In this document: positions 20,670-36,688 of the stretch, one piece after another
How the letters are laid out: each line of letters starts with the position of its first letter
Numbering within the stretch: position 1 is the first letter of the stretch
Translations under genes and position numbers: made by a program
Notes under the pieces: generated by a model
Told to the model about the DNA's origin: nothing
Seen by the model: only the letters and a program-made list of their open reading frames with translations
The model's database searches: none
Origin: Suillus spraguei
Taxonomy: Eukaryota > Basidiomycota > Agaricomycetes > Boletales > Suillaceae
Direction: 5' to 3'
Length of the DNA stretch: 64,000 nucleotides
Assembly: GCA_016800925.1 (NCBI GenBank)
Contig: JABCPU010000058.1
Coordinates: forward strand, 124,001-188,000

Positions 20670-22361
20670 CCAATGCTGTCCAGGTGAAATCTAATCGTGT
20701 CTTCGCTTGAAAAGAACCAAGGGGGATTGCCGTGCTTACAAAACTGTGGTGATGATTACTGGGACAAAGATCTGGATGTGTATGGACTGGGTAGAAAGTG
20801 CAGGCGAAAGGCTAAGAGACATGTGAGAAATTGACAAAATAAGACGTGCGAGAAACAACTTGAATGTCACAGGAAGAAATAATGAAGAAGTCACGCGGAG
20901 TCCAGATGCCTTGATATGATGATGCCTACCCCCATCTATCCGTCGTTCCCGCCAGTAGGAGCTGTGTCAACTACTATATCGGATAGGGATGCGTTACACA
21001 AACATCGAGACCAGAAAAGGACGTGATCAACAAGCACCGTCCGTACCTAGCGTGAGGCCGTTCCAATCCGGACGCTCAAGTTTTGGGGAATGTCTCCCCT
21101 TAATGGAAAGAGCGATCGGGTGACCCCCTATATCCTATGAATTCGACTCCACTGACCTGGGCTCCAAGGTTGTACCAATGCTATTCAACTGCTTGACCGA
21201 TGACCATAAGTCTGTGGAATTGCGGAAATGACATTAGCGCATTAGTAGATTCCAAATACTTGTTTTGCTTAGGTATCGAGTTGTGCTCGCTTGAGCTTGA
21301 GCCACAGGCCATTGGGAGGCACATACAGCACTTGCGGTCGCATATGCAATGCTTTCAAACAAGCGCCAAATGAAGGTCGGTCTGCTGCATCATATATCGA
21401 TGGAGTGACAGAGATCTCCCCATTTTGCGAGACAACCGTCACATTGCACTTGCGCGTGCATACAAACTAGATCTGGAATTACAGGCGGTTCGTATCAGCG
21501 TGCACATAAATGTGGAACATTTGTCAGTAGTGAACCAAATCGTAAGGCAGATAAAAGAGACAAGCACATGAGTACTAAAAGAATGGAGCAGTCCATTGTC
21601 TGTCAGGTACACGCCGATAAAAGGAAAAAGAAATCAAGAGACTTTGAACAGCTCGGAGGGAAATAGAAGAGACTCAGGCTAGAAGTGCGTACGGGACTGC
21701 GAGCGGGGGGTGAACTATGATGGCGACCTTTAACTTTTTGTGAGGTGGAACTCCAGGTCTTATGGATGGGGAAGCCAATAGCTTGTTGCAGGATTGGTTG
21801 GCGGTGGCCACACCTGCGGTAAAGCTCCAGGTCATAGAGAACAACGAGGAAGGTCGGTGAGTATCCTTCGGGATGCAAGTAGCGTTGCGGATTAGCTTGT
21901 ACTGCTCTATGGATGTGAGGCTAAGCTTGGCCATGACATCGGCCCAGCCATCGACAAGAGTCGCTTAGTCGGCAAGGATCCTGCCATGGAGTTACTAGAG
22001 GTGGTCTGTTTGAAATCAGTGAGGAAATTGTTTACAAAGTTAAGTCCATGCGCGGGCAGCATGCAAACGAGCGGAATACTAACAAAGCAAGATGAGCATC
22101 GTACTTACTAGGTGTCGTCCTTGCCAACTATGACCTTGCTCCGTCGTCTGTTTGATTTTATTTTCACCGCCTCCATTTTATTGCGCACAAACTAGTTAGC
22201 TGCCCTCGGGCCAAGTCATACAAGTGTGCTAGAGATCTTCTCTTTCCTTGAAGTGATAGTCTGCAGGTGGGTGTTAGGACTTGGGAGCGAGTGCCAAATT
22301 CTGTGAATAGAGTATAACAATGGTCGAGCGTTGACCGTATAACCTTGAGCCTGGTTCATCA
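20670..22361. other. intergenic; one unassigned minus-strand frame
   Basis: Mostly featureless. On the minus strand 21674-21934 is open (86 aa, MAKLSLTSIEQYKLIRNATC...) with no family match I recognise; it might be an exon of an unknown gene or chance. Confidence 0.3.
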
Positions 22362-23000
22362 ATGAAATATGATAAGAATCGCAAACCTGATTGCCAATCA
22401 GACCTCGATACATCGTACTCCCGAGCCAGCATCCCGAATACCAACCATTCCATCATCGAGTCTAACCGCAAGAGCATCAGCGCCATCCTCACTGAACGCC
22501 AGCAGCAGCTGGATGCAATGTTGCGCGAGATTCTCGGGTTTGGAAACAGCCATGGACACCATCAAAATTTTGCACCAGCAACTCGTCGAACGGAAGGAAA
22601 AGATCATCCAGTCCATGTCTTTTCACAAGGGACTTAAATCGGTCTGGCGCTTGCCAACTGGAGTATTGTCCCAAATTTTTCATCAATGTCTCCCGGAAGA
22701 CAAATACTCGTCATCTGCGCCAAAACTGGCCCCCATGCTGTTGACCAGAATATGCCGACCGTGGACGGATGTTGCTGCGGATATGCCCAGTTGATGGTGC
22801 AGGTTGCATGTGAACATCAATATCAACAGTGTCGGGCAAGAAGATGAAGAAATCGACTGGGAAGAGCTACTAGGTCACCGAGAAATGACAATGTTCCAAC
22901 CACGCCTGCGCACTTTTATCTGAGATCTCAGTGATCAATTCACGAGTCGCACAGAAAAATTTAGCATTGATTGCACCTTACTGTAAATCTTTCACCGTGA
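22362..23000 (+). pseudogene. F-box protein pseudogene
   Basis: Resembles the N-terminal part of the expanded Agaricomycete F-box family: an initial helix (SISAILTERQQQLDAMLREI), then LHQQLVERKEKIIQSM, and the F-box core WRLPTGVLSQIFHQCLPED with PMLLTRICRPWTDVAADMP. The first part lies in a different frame from the rest (shift near 22530). A stop follows the F-box at 22792-22794, where the family normally continues with several hundred residues. No recognisable continuation in 22800-23400. A decayed copy. Confidence 0.7.
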
Positions 23001-23225
23001 CCTTTCAGTGGACTCCAGGTGACACTTCGGGCAACTCAGTTTATCTAGCTGGTTATCGCATGTGCTTGGCAGATACGTGGTGGATGCGGAGTTTTGATTA
23101 AAGGATTTGTTCACAGCGTTAGGTACTTGCAATTGGTATCAGGATTGGGGCGCTGACATGGAATGATCATGATTGAATCTCTGCTTTTATAAACAAAATA
23201 ACTGCAAACAAGACTTACAACTGGC

Positions 23226-23331
23226 TTCTGGAATCAAATCTCGAACGTTGCAGAATGTCATCGGTCTCCGTTCAATTAAACACCGAGTAACTTCTATAAG
23301 ATACTCGTGTCATAACGGATGTGTATATAAA
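23226..23331 (+). promoter_or_regulatory. heat-shock promoter of the small HSP gene (HSE-like site and TATA box)
   Basis: TTCTGGAA at 23226-23233 matches the inverted nTTCnnGAAn unit of heat-shock elements. TATATAAA stands at 23324-23331, 100 bp before the ATG at 23431. Control by heat-shock factor is inference. Confidence 0.55.
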
Positions 23332-23430
23332 TGCTGGTCAGAGTGACTCAGACTCCAACAAACTCATCCAACTGCGATCAATAACCACCAAAGCACCTTC
23401 TATCGACATTTACGATTCTTGCACTTAATC

Positions 23431-24017
23431 ATGTCTCTAGTGCGCACATTCTACGATCCCTTCGCTGAGTTCGACAAGATATTTGACGATGCTTTTAATG
23501 CTCGTTTCCATCATGATTGCCCTCCTACCATCGAGGGCAATACTGCATTGATTCATCGCCGTGATCGGGCGTTCCCCAGGTAAGAATGATATAACTTTCA
23601 ATGTGTTTATGATGCTAACTCGTACCAACCCAGAATGGATCTGTACGAGAACGTAGAGGCAAAGACAGTCACTGCGACATTCGAACTCCCCGGTATGAGA
23701 CAAGAAGATGTCAATCTCGAGGTTCACGGAAACCGTTTGACCATATCCGGGGAATCCAAACGCTCGGAGAATTATAACAAGGGCAGCCATGTGGTGCAGG
23801 AGCGCTCGTTTGGCAAGTTCTCCAGGACCCTTCAAATTCCTCAGGGAATCAACGTGAGTACATCAACAATGTAAATTCCATGTGTCGATTTGTTACTCAC
23901 GGTTATCGTACCCTCCAGGTTGAGGATGTCCACGCAAAGATGGAGAATGGGGTACTTACTGTGTGCTTCCCGAAGGCTGGATCGGACCAGCAACCCCAGC
24001 GGATTGCGATCGCGTGA
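23431..24017 (+). CDS. small heat-shock protein (Hsp20/alpha-crystallin family)
   Basis: ATP-independent cytosolic chaperone that binds unfolding proteins. Exons 23431-23579, 23634-23853 and 23919-24017 sum to 468 nt, 155 aa, normal for fungal Hsp20. N-terminal arm MSLVRTFYDPFAEFDKIFDDAF; alpha-crystallin domain from DLYENVEAKTVTATFELPGM through VNLEVHGNRLTISGE, FSRTLQIPQGIN and MENGVLTVCFPK. The usual C-terminal I-x-I motif appears as RIAIA. Introns are 54 and 65 nt. The site upstream has a TATA box and an HSE-like motif. Confidence 0.93.
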
Positions 24018-24632
24018 AGACGCGATGATATCTGCTTAAGCTTGGCGCAACCCCAAAACTGTATCATTAGCACACTGCGAAAGTTGAAAATAATAGTGTA
24101 TCTGTATAATAGTGAACACCGCGCTCATTCGATCTTTTTTCAATCAAGGTACTTGATATTCATGTAGGTAGGTAGTCGCAAGATAAAGATACACTCTGTA
24201 ACAACTACAAGTTATAGTAATTAGGACAATCGGGATCTACTACATACTACATTTAGGGGAGGAATAAGATCAATTCACTCCATACGCTGCTCATTTGTCA
24301 TCGTCACCCGAACATTTCCTGAGGCCACCGTTCTCGGTATGGGGCCACAAAAATTCTGTCCTGGGACCACCGGCTTCAAGCACGCACAGTTCAGGGAGTG
24401 AAAGAGCTTTGAACAGGTCCGATATTTGGATGGCGTCCGAAAAAGCGACCGATAAGGATTGAAAGTTGGTCTGCGCGAGTAAGTAGGATTACAAACAATA
24501 GAGCAACAAGTTTTAGCTGACGACTCGGATGCTCTCCGGCTTCAAGCCATCAGCTTCTTCGTCAGGAGGGTCACCTGATCCCATGTACCAGAAATATCGT
24601 CTCGATGGATGACTTTACCAGCGCCAAACGCC
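24018..24632. other. intergenic between HSP20 and kinase genes
   Basis: 3' region of HSP20 and 5' region of the kinase. No gene or repeat recognised. Confidence 0.4.
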
Positions 24633-25450
24633 ATGGATAGCACTGTAGAAGACCTCGCCAACTATCTCGTGCAGCAACTCAAACTGTACGTTTATTATTT
24701 TTCAGAGACTAGTGCCACTTGATTTAATGGTCACCGGCAAATCAGTAAAGCAGTTGGAGAACGGCTCTTGGTTGCTATCGCAGGCGTCCCTGCGTCAGGC
24801 AAATCAACCTTGGCCGAGCTGGTATTTGCCAAAGTCAACGCACTCTTGGCTGCTAACAGCGCTACGCATCCCACTCCCGCCATTTTGGTTGGCTTAGATG
24901 GATGGCATCTGACACGCGCACAGCTAGATGCCATGTCGGATCCTAAACTTGCGCATGATCGTCGTGGTGCACACTGGACTTTCGATGGACCATCTTACGT
25001 CGAGTTCGTCAAACTGCTGCGCCAACCAGCGACTACTGTGATAACTGCCCCTTCTTTTGATCATGCCCTGAAAGATCCTACCCCTCACGCTGTATCGATA
25101 TACCCTTCCCATCGCCTGGTTGTGATCGAAGGTCTATACTCCATGTTAAAATATGACATATGGGAGCAGGGGGCACAACTAATGGACGAACGATGGTGGA
25201 TACAGGTAAACTTGGAGGAAGCGAAGCGGCGCTTGGTCAAGAGGCACGTCCTCACGGGCGTGGCTAAAGACATGGAAGAGGCGATATGGAGAGCCGAGCA
25301 GAATGATGAGCCAAGTAAACGCGTAATTTTCATAAAATGATCCGAAGGATGCTAAAGTTTACCCTCTTAGATGGGAAGTTCATTGCGGAAAACCTATATG
25401 AACCCACAAGGATCATCAAGAGCTTGGAGGACCCCAAATATACCCTATGA
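24633..25450 (+). CDS. P-loop kinase of the uridine kinase / phosphoribulokinase family
   Basis: Small-molecule kinase. Exons 24633-24685, 24746-25314, 25371-25450; sum 702 nt, 233 aa. The Walker A motif is AIAGVPASGKSTLAE (near residue 30). LVGLDGWHLTRAQLDAM is the substrate-side motif of fungal uridine-kinase-like proteins (YFH7 type), followed by HDRRGAHWTFDGPSYVEFV, SFDHALKDP, the Walker B-like strand RLVVIEGLYSM, and the lid region EEAKRRLVKRHV. It ends IIKSLEDPKYTL. The substrate could be a nucleoside, pantothenate-like or riboside compound; sequence alone does not decide. Splice joins are in phase and no stop intervenes. Confidence 0.85.
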
Positions 25451-25996
25451 CCTACTGTAAATCCCACTTTTCCAAACGCAAATTCTAGACTTCTGGGACG
25501 GTGACCTCCCGTAAGACATTGAAAGTACATTTTTCCATGATCTGGGCTCTATCACGGTTATTGAAGCTCTAAAGCGAGAGCCGGGGCTGATTATAGATAG
25601 ATTCGTATTTTCAGAGAGGAAATACACGAGCATCGATAACACAAATTTTGGGCCGTTCCGAGAGTAAGAAATTTGCCTAAATCAGACATTTACAGGACCA
25701 TATCATTGGCAGGGCGAGTACGAGAGAAACCGGTTGACAGGTGTGTGTAAAACCCTGCAAGGAATATTTGAGCAGTTTTGTTGGATTGTACGAATGCAAG
25801 GTTCATTAATCACACATTTCTGAAACGAAGCTTGATGGCGAGGAAGTTGACAAAGAATGGACGTGATTAACAAGTTTCATATAGTTACTATGGCTAGGCT
25901 ATAGGTATTCGTAACTTGATCATGAATCATCGACCGAATAAACGACAGTCAAAACAATATCTACACCTGCGCAACAAGTCGAAGAAGATCCTTAAC
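25451..25996. other. intergenic; short open plus-strand block
   Basis: Convergent 3' ends of the kinase (+) and CCZ1 (-). About 25521-25664 (+) reads STFFHDLGSITVIEALKR... for nearly 50 residues before a stop and looks protein-like, but I find no start, splice partner or family. Confidence 0.3.
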
Positions 25997-28171
25997 CTAG
26001 AGTGAGTGTAACTGAAGCCTTTGGAGTATATTGTCAACGTCAGATAAACTCGTCTCCTTCCGAGCAACCTCGAGGAAAATTTCCCTTTCTTCCCCGTTGG
26101 CGTTGTCTCTTTTCGAAACATGCCAATGCTGTGGTTGTTGACCTCGAGAGAAAACTTCGGTGATGTGCGATCCCCTATTGTAAGGTTGTCAACATTATAT
26201 TGGAATAGAAAAGGCGTAAAACGTACTGTTCCAATAACTGCTTTCCGTCATATAGGTGATCCGATTTCGCAATGAAGTCAGGACTAGCTGCCGTGAAGTG
26301 GTCGAAACTAATCAGGTAGTTATCTTTGGGCTGTAAAATCTTCGTCGCCGAAGGTAAGATCTCAGAAGTCCTGCGCGCACCCACGTGAGTTTTGCTCTTT
26401 TATTCCAAGTACTCATACGTACCGCGTCGCTTCTGCAACAATCAGGTTCTCGATTTCATGTAGCATTTGAGATGCAGCTTCAGATATAACACGTGTCTCG
26501 TAGTCTTCTACATTATCAGCATCTGCTATGAGAGCGACGGCCAAACTTTGACACTAGCAAGATAATGTGAACGCAAGGGAGGATGAGTACGAAACTATGC
26601 TTACTCTTAGATGTATAACTTGCCTTCGGCGAGTTTCCAACGGGTCACCACTTTCAGGTAGAAACACAAAAGTACAAGCAAAGTCCAATTGACGATAACG
26701 ATCGGGTTTCTTGGACTCAAGAGGGCATGTAGACGAGTCATCTACGGGAAGCGGTGATGGGGCTCGGGAAGCTCGTGGAGTGTCTCCGCTGTGGTCCACC
26801 TCCAAACGCTCTTCATGTACACAATCAGGATCTGTGACAGATAATCTATCGTTTGCCTTCTCCAGTAGGCCATGTATATCGGCGGAGGACATCGCATCCT
26901 CCAAAGCGCCCCTGTCAACTTCTGTCACAGTGCTCGCACTTTCGGCCACGGAGGGGTCAGGTTTAATTCCTTCTCGTTCTGTCACCGGCAATTTTCGTTC
27001 AGCGCTCTTTCCAAACGTGAATGCCCCAGGCCAACTCCAGTTCCGAACATCCATACTCATGGTGAGACTAGAAGGCATGCCCAAGAACCCACTGGAGGGG
27101 TTACTGCCAAAACCGACTTCTTTAGCTGTCGTGTTTGCAGTCGCTCCTTTTTCAGTGGGTGAAGAGGCCTCCGGACGATCATCCGCTTCATGGCGTGGTA
27201 AATGGCGTGGAATTAGAGAGAGAAGGTGTCGTGAGAGTGCAGGTGGATGATTAGATTGCCTGTATCTTGTAGACGGAACCACGTGAGGAGGAGAAAGAAA
27301 CAATACGTCCAGTCCAGCTGGTAACTGCGATGAAAAGGTATCCAGTAGAGGTAAAATGGAGGGGTATAACGGGTGAAGCGACAAGCCTAAGTCAAATCGG
27401 CAAAGTCAGCGATAGATACGCGATGCCCAGACACACCACGCACCAAGGTCGTCGTTCAACTCAAAACTCTTGCTAAAGTCCCATGACCACGCCCATACAG
27501 TGAAGAATCTTTCTAGCTGTAACTCTAATGCTTCTTGCCCGAGGGAATTCAAGATCGAAGTGAAGGACCCATGCGTAAGTTTGAATTGCTCGTATCCCCG
27601 GAACAAGTGTGCGCGGAGTGCGTAATCGTGAAGCGAGCCGTCATGAGAGTCATAAGAGGGTTGTTGGATGCTTGCTTTCTCCTTCTCTTTTCCCTTTCCC
27701 TTTCCCTTCCCGTTGCCCTTGCCCTTATCCTTCGGTTTGGGTAGAAGCATCCGCGGTGTCTTTGCAAGCTCTACCGCCTGGCAAAACTAGCATGAGAGCG
27801 CATCAACAGATCGAGAGTCGGCGTACTGCATGGATCCAGAAGTCAGGTTCGGGATTGAGCATTATCATCCTTCTCGACTGAGAATGTACATTGTGGCAAG
27901 AGTCGGTCGGATGAAATATTCTACTGAGTGGTGAGTATCTTGCAACAAGGGGGAAAACCTGGGACTGCTACTCAGAGAAATTGACGAGCGCCTTGGCAAG
28001 TCCGACCTGCCTTAGCATCTTGTCGCGTGAAGTAGCGCGTTCCTGTGAAGTGTAGAAAAGGATCTGTGCTTGTTCTTCTGCATCCTCGTCGTCTTTGGAC
28101 ACCTCTTCACTGGGACATAAAGTCGGGTTATATATCGTCAGATAGAGCAACGCTGGATGGACCCTACTCAT
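25997..28171 (-). CDS. CCZ1: CCZ1-like vacuolar fusion protein
   Basis: Subunit of the Mon1-Ccz1 complex, the guanine-nucleotide exchange factor for the Rab7/Ypt7 GTPase on late endosomes and vacuoles. Exons resolved: 27972-28171, 27827-27923, 27444-27777, 26605-27386, then two or three more down to the stop at 25997. The first longin domain is clear (LLYLTIYNPTLCPSEE, DAEEQAQILFYTSQERATS, MLRQVGLAKALVNFS), followed by VHSQSRRMIMLNPEPDFWIHA and VELAKTPRM. A Lys/Gly-rich low-complexity run (about 27660-27740) and a long Ser/Pro-rich insert follow. The C-terminal part includes ILQPKDNYLISFDHF and LSDVDNILQRL. Start ATG at 28169-28171 (MSRVHPALLYL). Roughly 590 aa estimated. Confidence 0.88.
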
Positions 28172-28400
28172 GTAGCGAACCTTAGTTGGTTATGGTAAAA
28201 CGGGGAAGGTTGCTTATTGTGAAAGTTAAGCGGGTGTCACCCACGCCCTACGCCGCTACCCCACGGACGGTGCCAAGTATCCGAAAGAAAACATTCTAAG
28301 TAGTAACTAATTAAGATACTGGATTATGCAGGTAAATTACAACTCGTAGCTCTATAATCGTGGTATTCCGTCAAACGTCCATGCTATCATCAGTACCCTT

Positions 28401-32570
<4,170 letters not shown>

Positions 32571-33919
32571 GACATTTAAATGAGAAACTGTGACCTCCTC
32601 CACAAACAAGAACGCGTATGTAACATCTTTTTTTCCCACGGGGGAAACGGATCGACATGAGACCGACGTGTTCAGTTCCACTGCGGCCATGATTTACATC
32701 CGGTAAGTTCTAGCTAATATGACATGAAGACTATTACATGGGCCATAAGCCTGATAGTGACTTGTACGATGCGTGCATATTTATTAGTAGGCGAGATATA
32801 CGCTGGCAGGTACTAGTATGTACAAAAGCAGGTGCCTCTTTCGGTTCAGGGTACGCCTGATGCAAATTTTTTGAGTTTGCTATCGAAAGAAGAACCCGGA
32901 GTGTAATATGAATGCACGTAGCATGCCACTTGATGCGTGTATGAGTCATTTTTTGTCGATCTAGCCACTGGGACTTTGAACGGGCTCATTGGATGGCATC
33001 CGATGATCACGACGTAGATCAATTCATAAATCGGCACCTAGCTAGCGCTCAGAGTAGTGTCTTTGTGCCACCGTTGTCGAGAACTAGTACAAGTAAGATT
33101 TGTTTGTAGCTACTAACTTCATGCAAAATATTTCGGTAGCAATCATCGAGAACTGATATCGCTGCGATCGCCCTCGCCAAATAATTTCATCATGAAGAAA
33201 ATAGAATAGTGTATTTAGTGTTACAGTGCGATCACAAGGAGCATGAGTACAATACCTCACTGGTTCACTGGGTAAGATTGGTCTACGGGACGACTGAGAG
33301 GCAAAATTCATAAGGTAGACGTAGTTTCAGGGAAGGTGGGGGAACTCATGCAATGAGGCCGCCCGAGCTACACTCCAATTGGGTACCCGCCCAAAGGGTT
33401 TCGATCACTTGAAGGTCCGTTCACTAAATACATACAAATATGTTTGCACAGCACCAGATTAGTGATGTAATTATGTAAATCGACGCTTAGATACCGCATC
33501 AATACAACCACTCACCAATATTTAATCTGCATGTTATAATGCGCTAGCTATTGGCAGCCGCAGAACGCATTCGTCGTATGTATTTTACTCTACACTCACA
33601 ATTTACTGCCAATTTTCATTTTGAAAGCCTGGTCCAGACCCACTGGTAGGCTATGGAAGTGCACAAGCCAGGGTTTTCAGGCCAAGGCACATCACTACGG
33701 TGACAGTCAGCGGTGACATGCACTTTCGTTCTCCGTTCCAACAACTTTCTTTTATTCTGGCGTCCCCAGGACGAACTCTCGACCTCTCAATCCGACGACT
33801 GAGGTGAGCATTAACATTTACTGATACATATATTCATTCTAGTTACTTACATAGCTCTCCTTTCATTTTTAGTCCGAGCGTCTCTTCTTTTGAGACTGGC
33901 CTTCCTGTCTCCGCCTCCA
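32571..33919. other. intergenic between divergent UBP12 and membrane-protein genes
   Basis: 1.3 kb with short chance ORFs. It must hold both promoters; no TATA box or repeat stands out. Confidence 0.4.
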
Positions 33920-35710
33920 ATGACGGCTTCTTCCAAACCGACAAAAGAAAATTTCCATTCATCTGGTCTTCTTGCGTATGACGCACTCTCGTATCTCCAG
34001 GGTTTTGACTCGATAATGTCTGAGGCAAAGTTCACTGCTGACACTAAAACCGATCCAAGTTTCTATGACCGCAGTCTGACGAGTCGCAGATATGCCCTTG
34101 TCGGAGTGGCATGCTCAAGCATATTCAGCTGCTCGTGTATCGTTGCAGGCATTGTCATTGTAGCCAATTACGGAACTTTCGGTGTATTTGCCGTCAATCT
34201 TGAGACGTATGCTCTGCGGGAGATATTACTCCTGCGAGAGATATTGGCACTGACCCTTAACTTAATCGTCACTTTATGCACCGAGTTCATAGGCTTCGTA
34301 CACGGCATCGCATTGCGCTCTACCCTAGCCTCAGAATCTCGGCTTCACTTCAACACTAATCTGCGCCTTCTGACCGCAGCTCGTGGATGGTATAACCCTA
34401 ACGGAGCCCTGCTTAACGGTATCTCGGCTGTCCTCCTCATTATATCCTACAACTCGGCCTCACTCGCCGTATGTTATGACGCTGAAATACAGCCACAAAC
34501 AAATGGGCAAGGTATTGCCTTCGCAGGGTTAGCTTTCCTCATTTTGGGGGTTGTGCTCCTTCTCCAGGTGATGATTGCGCTATCAGGGATACGGGCTGTC
34601 AAAATATTGACGTGGAGCTCCTCACCTTTCGACTTGACCGCCGCGCTGGTTCACCACACGCAATTGACTCCTGCTACTTGCCGGTGCATGCGTTCTGTGT
34701 GTGACCTAGGCATAGATGGAGGTCCAGTGAAACCACGAGAGGTACAGCCCTCGGCGTGGCATGCTCACCCCAGCATCCGGAAAGTTATAATTTTTCTTTG
34801 GGTGATCGTTGCGGCATGCGTGGGATGGGCCGCACTCGTCATGTATATCTGGGACAAGGATGTCGGCATGCATCCAGTGTCCCCCAATGCGCTGACCCCA
34901 CAAACATGGTCGTTCTCGCCTGGGGAGCTGTCCAATTTCATATGGTATATTCTACCAGGTGCTGATCCTGTGGTGTGCATTCTGGTCTTTGTCAACATGA
35001 TAGTTGTCCAGGGGCCATTGACGCTTGGGCTGCATTGCTCGGAGCTCATTGCAAATGTCATTCGAGACGAAAAACAGTGGAGACGCGCTACCGGAAGGAA
35101 AGGACTTATGACGGCGACGAACCCAGTGATGATGATTTTCACTCATCCGATCTGTCTCGTACTTTTCATCGCCAAGCCTTTCCTGCGTGAGTCACTTGCG
35201 TCTAATATTTTTATCGTGTTATTGAACACTATCCTTGACGATCAGACTGGATGTTTGGGCTTTCATTCAGCATGCGTATCTCCGCATATGACGGGGAACT
35301 ATTAATGCCGCTGGTACTCATGTACACTGCCCAGGTTTGCACTCATTGCCCATGTAGAAGTGCTACGACATCTTCACCCTCGTGCAGATCTGGAACTTAT
35401 GCATAGCGCTATTTATATTGGCCTGTTTCTTCACTTTCGTCGCACTGCGCCGACCGCGTGGCCCCCAGCCAGCTGCATACGGCCACATCCAGACGCTTGC
35501 CAACCTTGTGGACGAGTGGTCGCCTGTAATGTGGTGGGGGCATAAGGAGGACAGAGTTCCGTACTGTCATGCTGGTAGGAGCTTATGTGATCACAATGAT
35601 GCTACTCTAACATTTTTTATAAAGGCACGAGCGATCACCCGCTCCCGGATGTGAAGATAAACCACACTTATGCTGGTTCCGGTGCCAGGTCTCGGGTACC
35701 CCTCTCGTGA
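33920..35710 (+). CDS. multi-pass membrane protein of unknown function (basidiomycete family)
   Basis: Exons 33920-35186, 35246-35334, 35388-35574, 35625-35710 sum to 1629 nt, 542 aa. About eight hydrophobic segments, for example YALVGVACSSIFSCSCIVAG, ILALTLNLIVTLCTEFIGFV, ISAVLLIISYNSASLAV, LAFLILGVVLLLQVMIALSG, VIIFLWVIVAACVGWAALVM and LCIALFILACFFTFVAL. A large loop after the second segment carries NLRLLTAARGWYNPNGALLN. The C-terminal tail (RRPRGPQPAAYGHIQTLANL, WWGHKED, CHAGTSDHPLPDV) is the most conserved-looking part and matches hypothetical membrane proteins I know from Agaricomycetes. Function unknown. The start could instead be 33890 in the same frame. Confidence 0.78.
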
Positions 35711-36688
35711 GAGATACTTGTTCTACTTTTCAAGATGCATTACTTGCTTTCTCTCTAAACAGGAGCTATATCTACGTCAGGCTGGCGATGCATCTATGGT
35801 ACACACAACCAGGTATGCCGTTGAACACAAGCAAATGGCCATATATTCGTACATCGCTCTCGAACACTCGCTATGTTATATGTACTATCTATCGATACAA
35901 CATATTTAAGCACGAATAATCGCCAGCATATTGTCTATCACGTCATATACTATTGGGTTCTGTCTCTTTCGCGGCTCTTTCCATTGATCGTGTCATGTGT
36001 GTTGTTGCGTGGTCATATTCTATCTCCTTTTTATGCCTCTTTGCTGAACTGGTAGCACACTGTGCACGATCTGCAATTACCCACGAATACTATTCAGAGG
36101 AATTACCTTCATAGGTTTAGGAGATGTTCTGCAGGCAGGTCCCATTGTCGGCGGAGCAGGAGAGACTCTGATTCTCGTGGTGTCTGTAAAGTCATTGATG
36201 TCATGGCGTAGCATTCACATCTGCATTACCAAAAGTCCAGAAAACAGGTATTACCTTATTAGGCTGACGATCACGAGATTTTCTGGGCGCTTAGTTCAAA
36301 CTTACTGTTGTTCAATACATGTCATTTATCCAGCTATTTTCTAGGTTCGTCGAGAGCAGTCGGATGTTGACGCTAATCTCTTGACCTACTCTATCCTTTA
36401 TTCCAACAACTCCAACTTTTTGACATCTGCAACGTACCATGCACGCAGACTCGGATGCAGGACAGGATAGACAACAATGATAAATATACTGCGTATTGAT
36501 GCACAAAAGAAATATCCTATAGTACTAGACGCAAACTCGCACACAATTCACTTCGACGAGACGACCCGCGCTCACTTGTATTGCTAGTAACCTCCATAGT
36601 CTATTCAAGAAGAGTCCGTATAACCTTCAAATCCGTATGCTGCTTTGCGTCTGGGAAACGATGCTTCGTATACTTTGGCAAATCCATA
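35711..36688. other. intergenic, convergent 3' ends
   Basis: Between the membrane protein (+) and the aspartic protease (-). Short ORFs only. If the protease is read without a frameshift its coding end extends to 36627. Confidence 0.4.

Noticed and set aside
33350..33420. tRNA-like GGGTTTCGATCAC stretch
   Set aside because: No acceptor stem, D-arm or anticodon arm could be folded around it.
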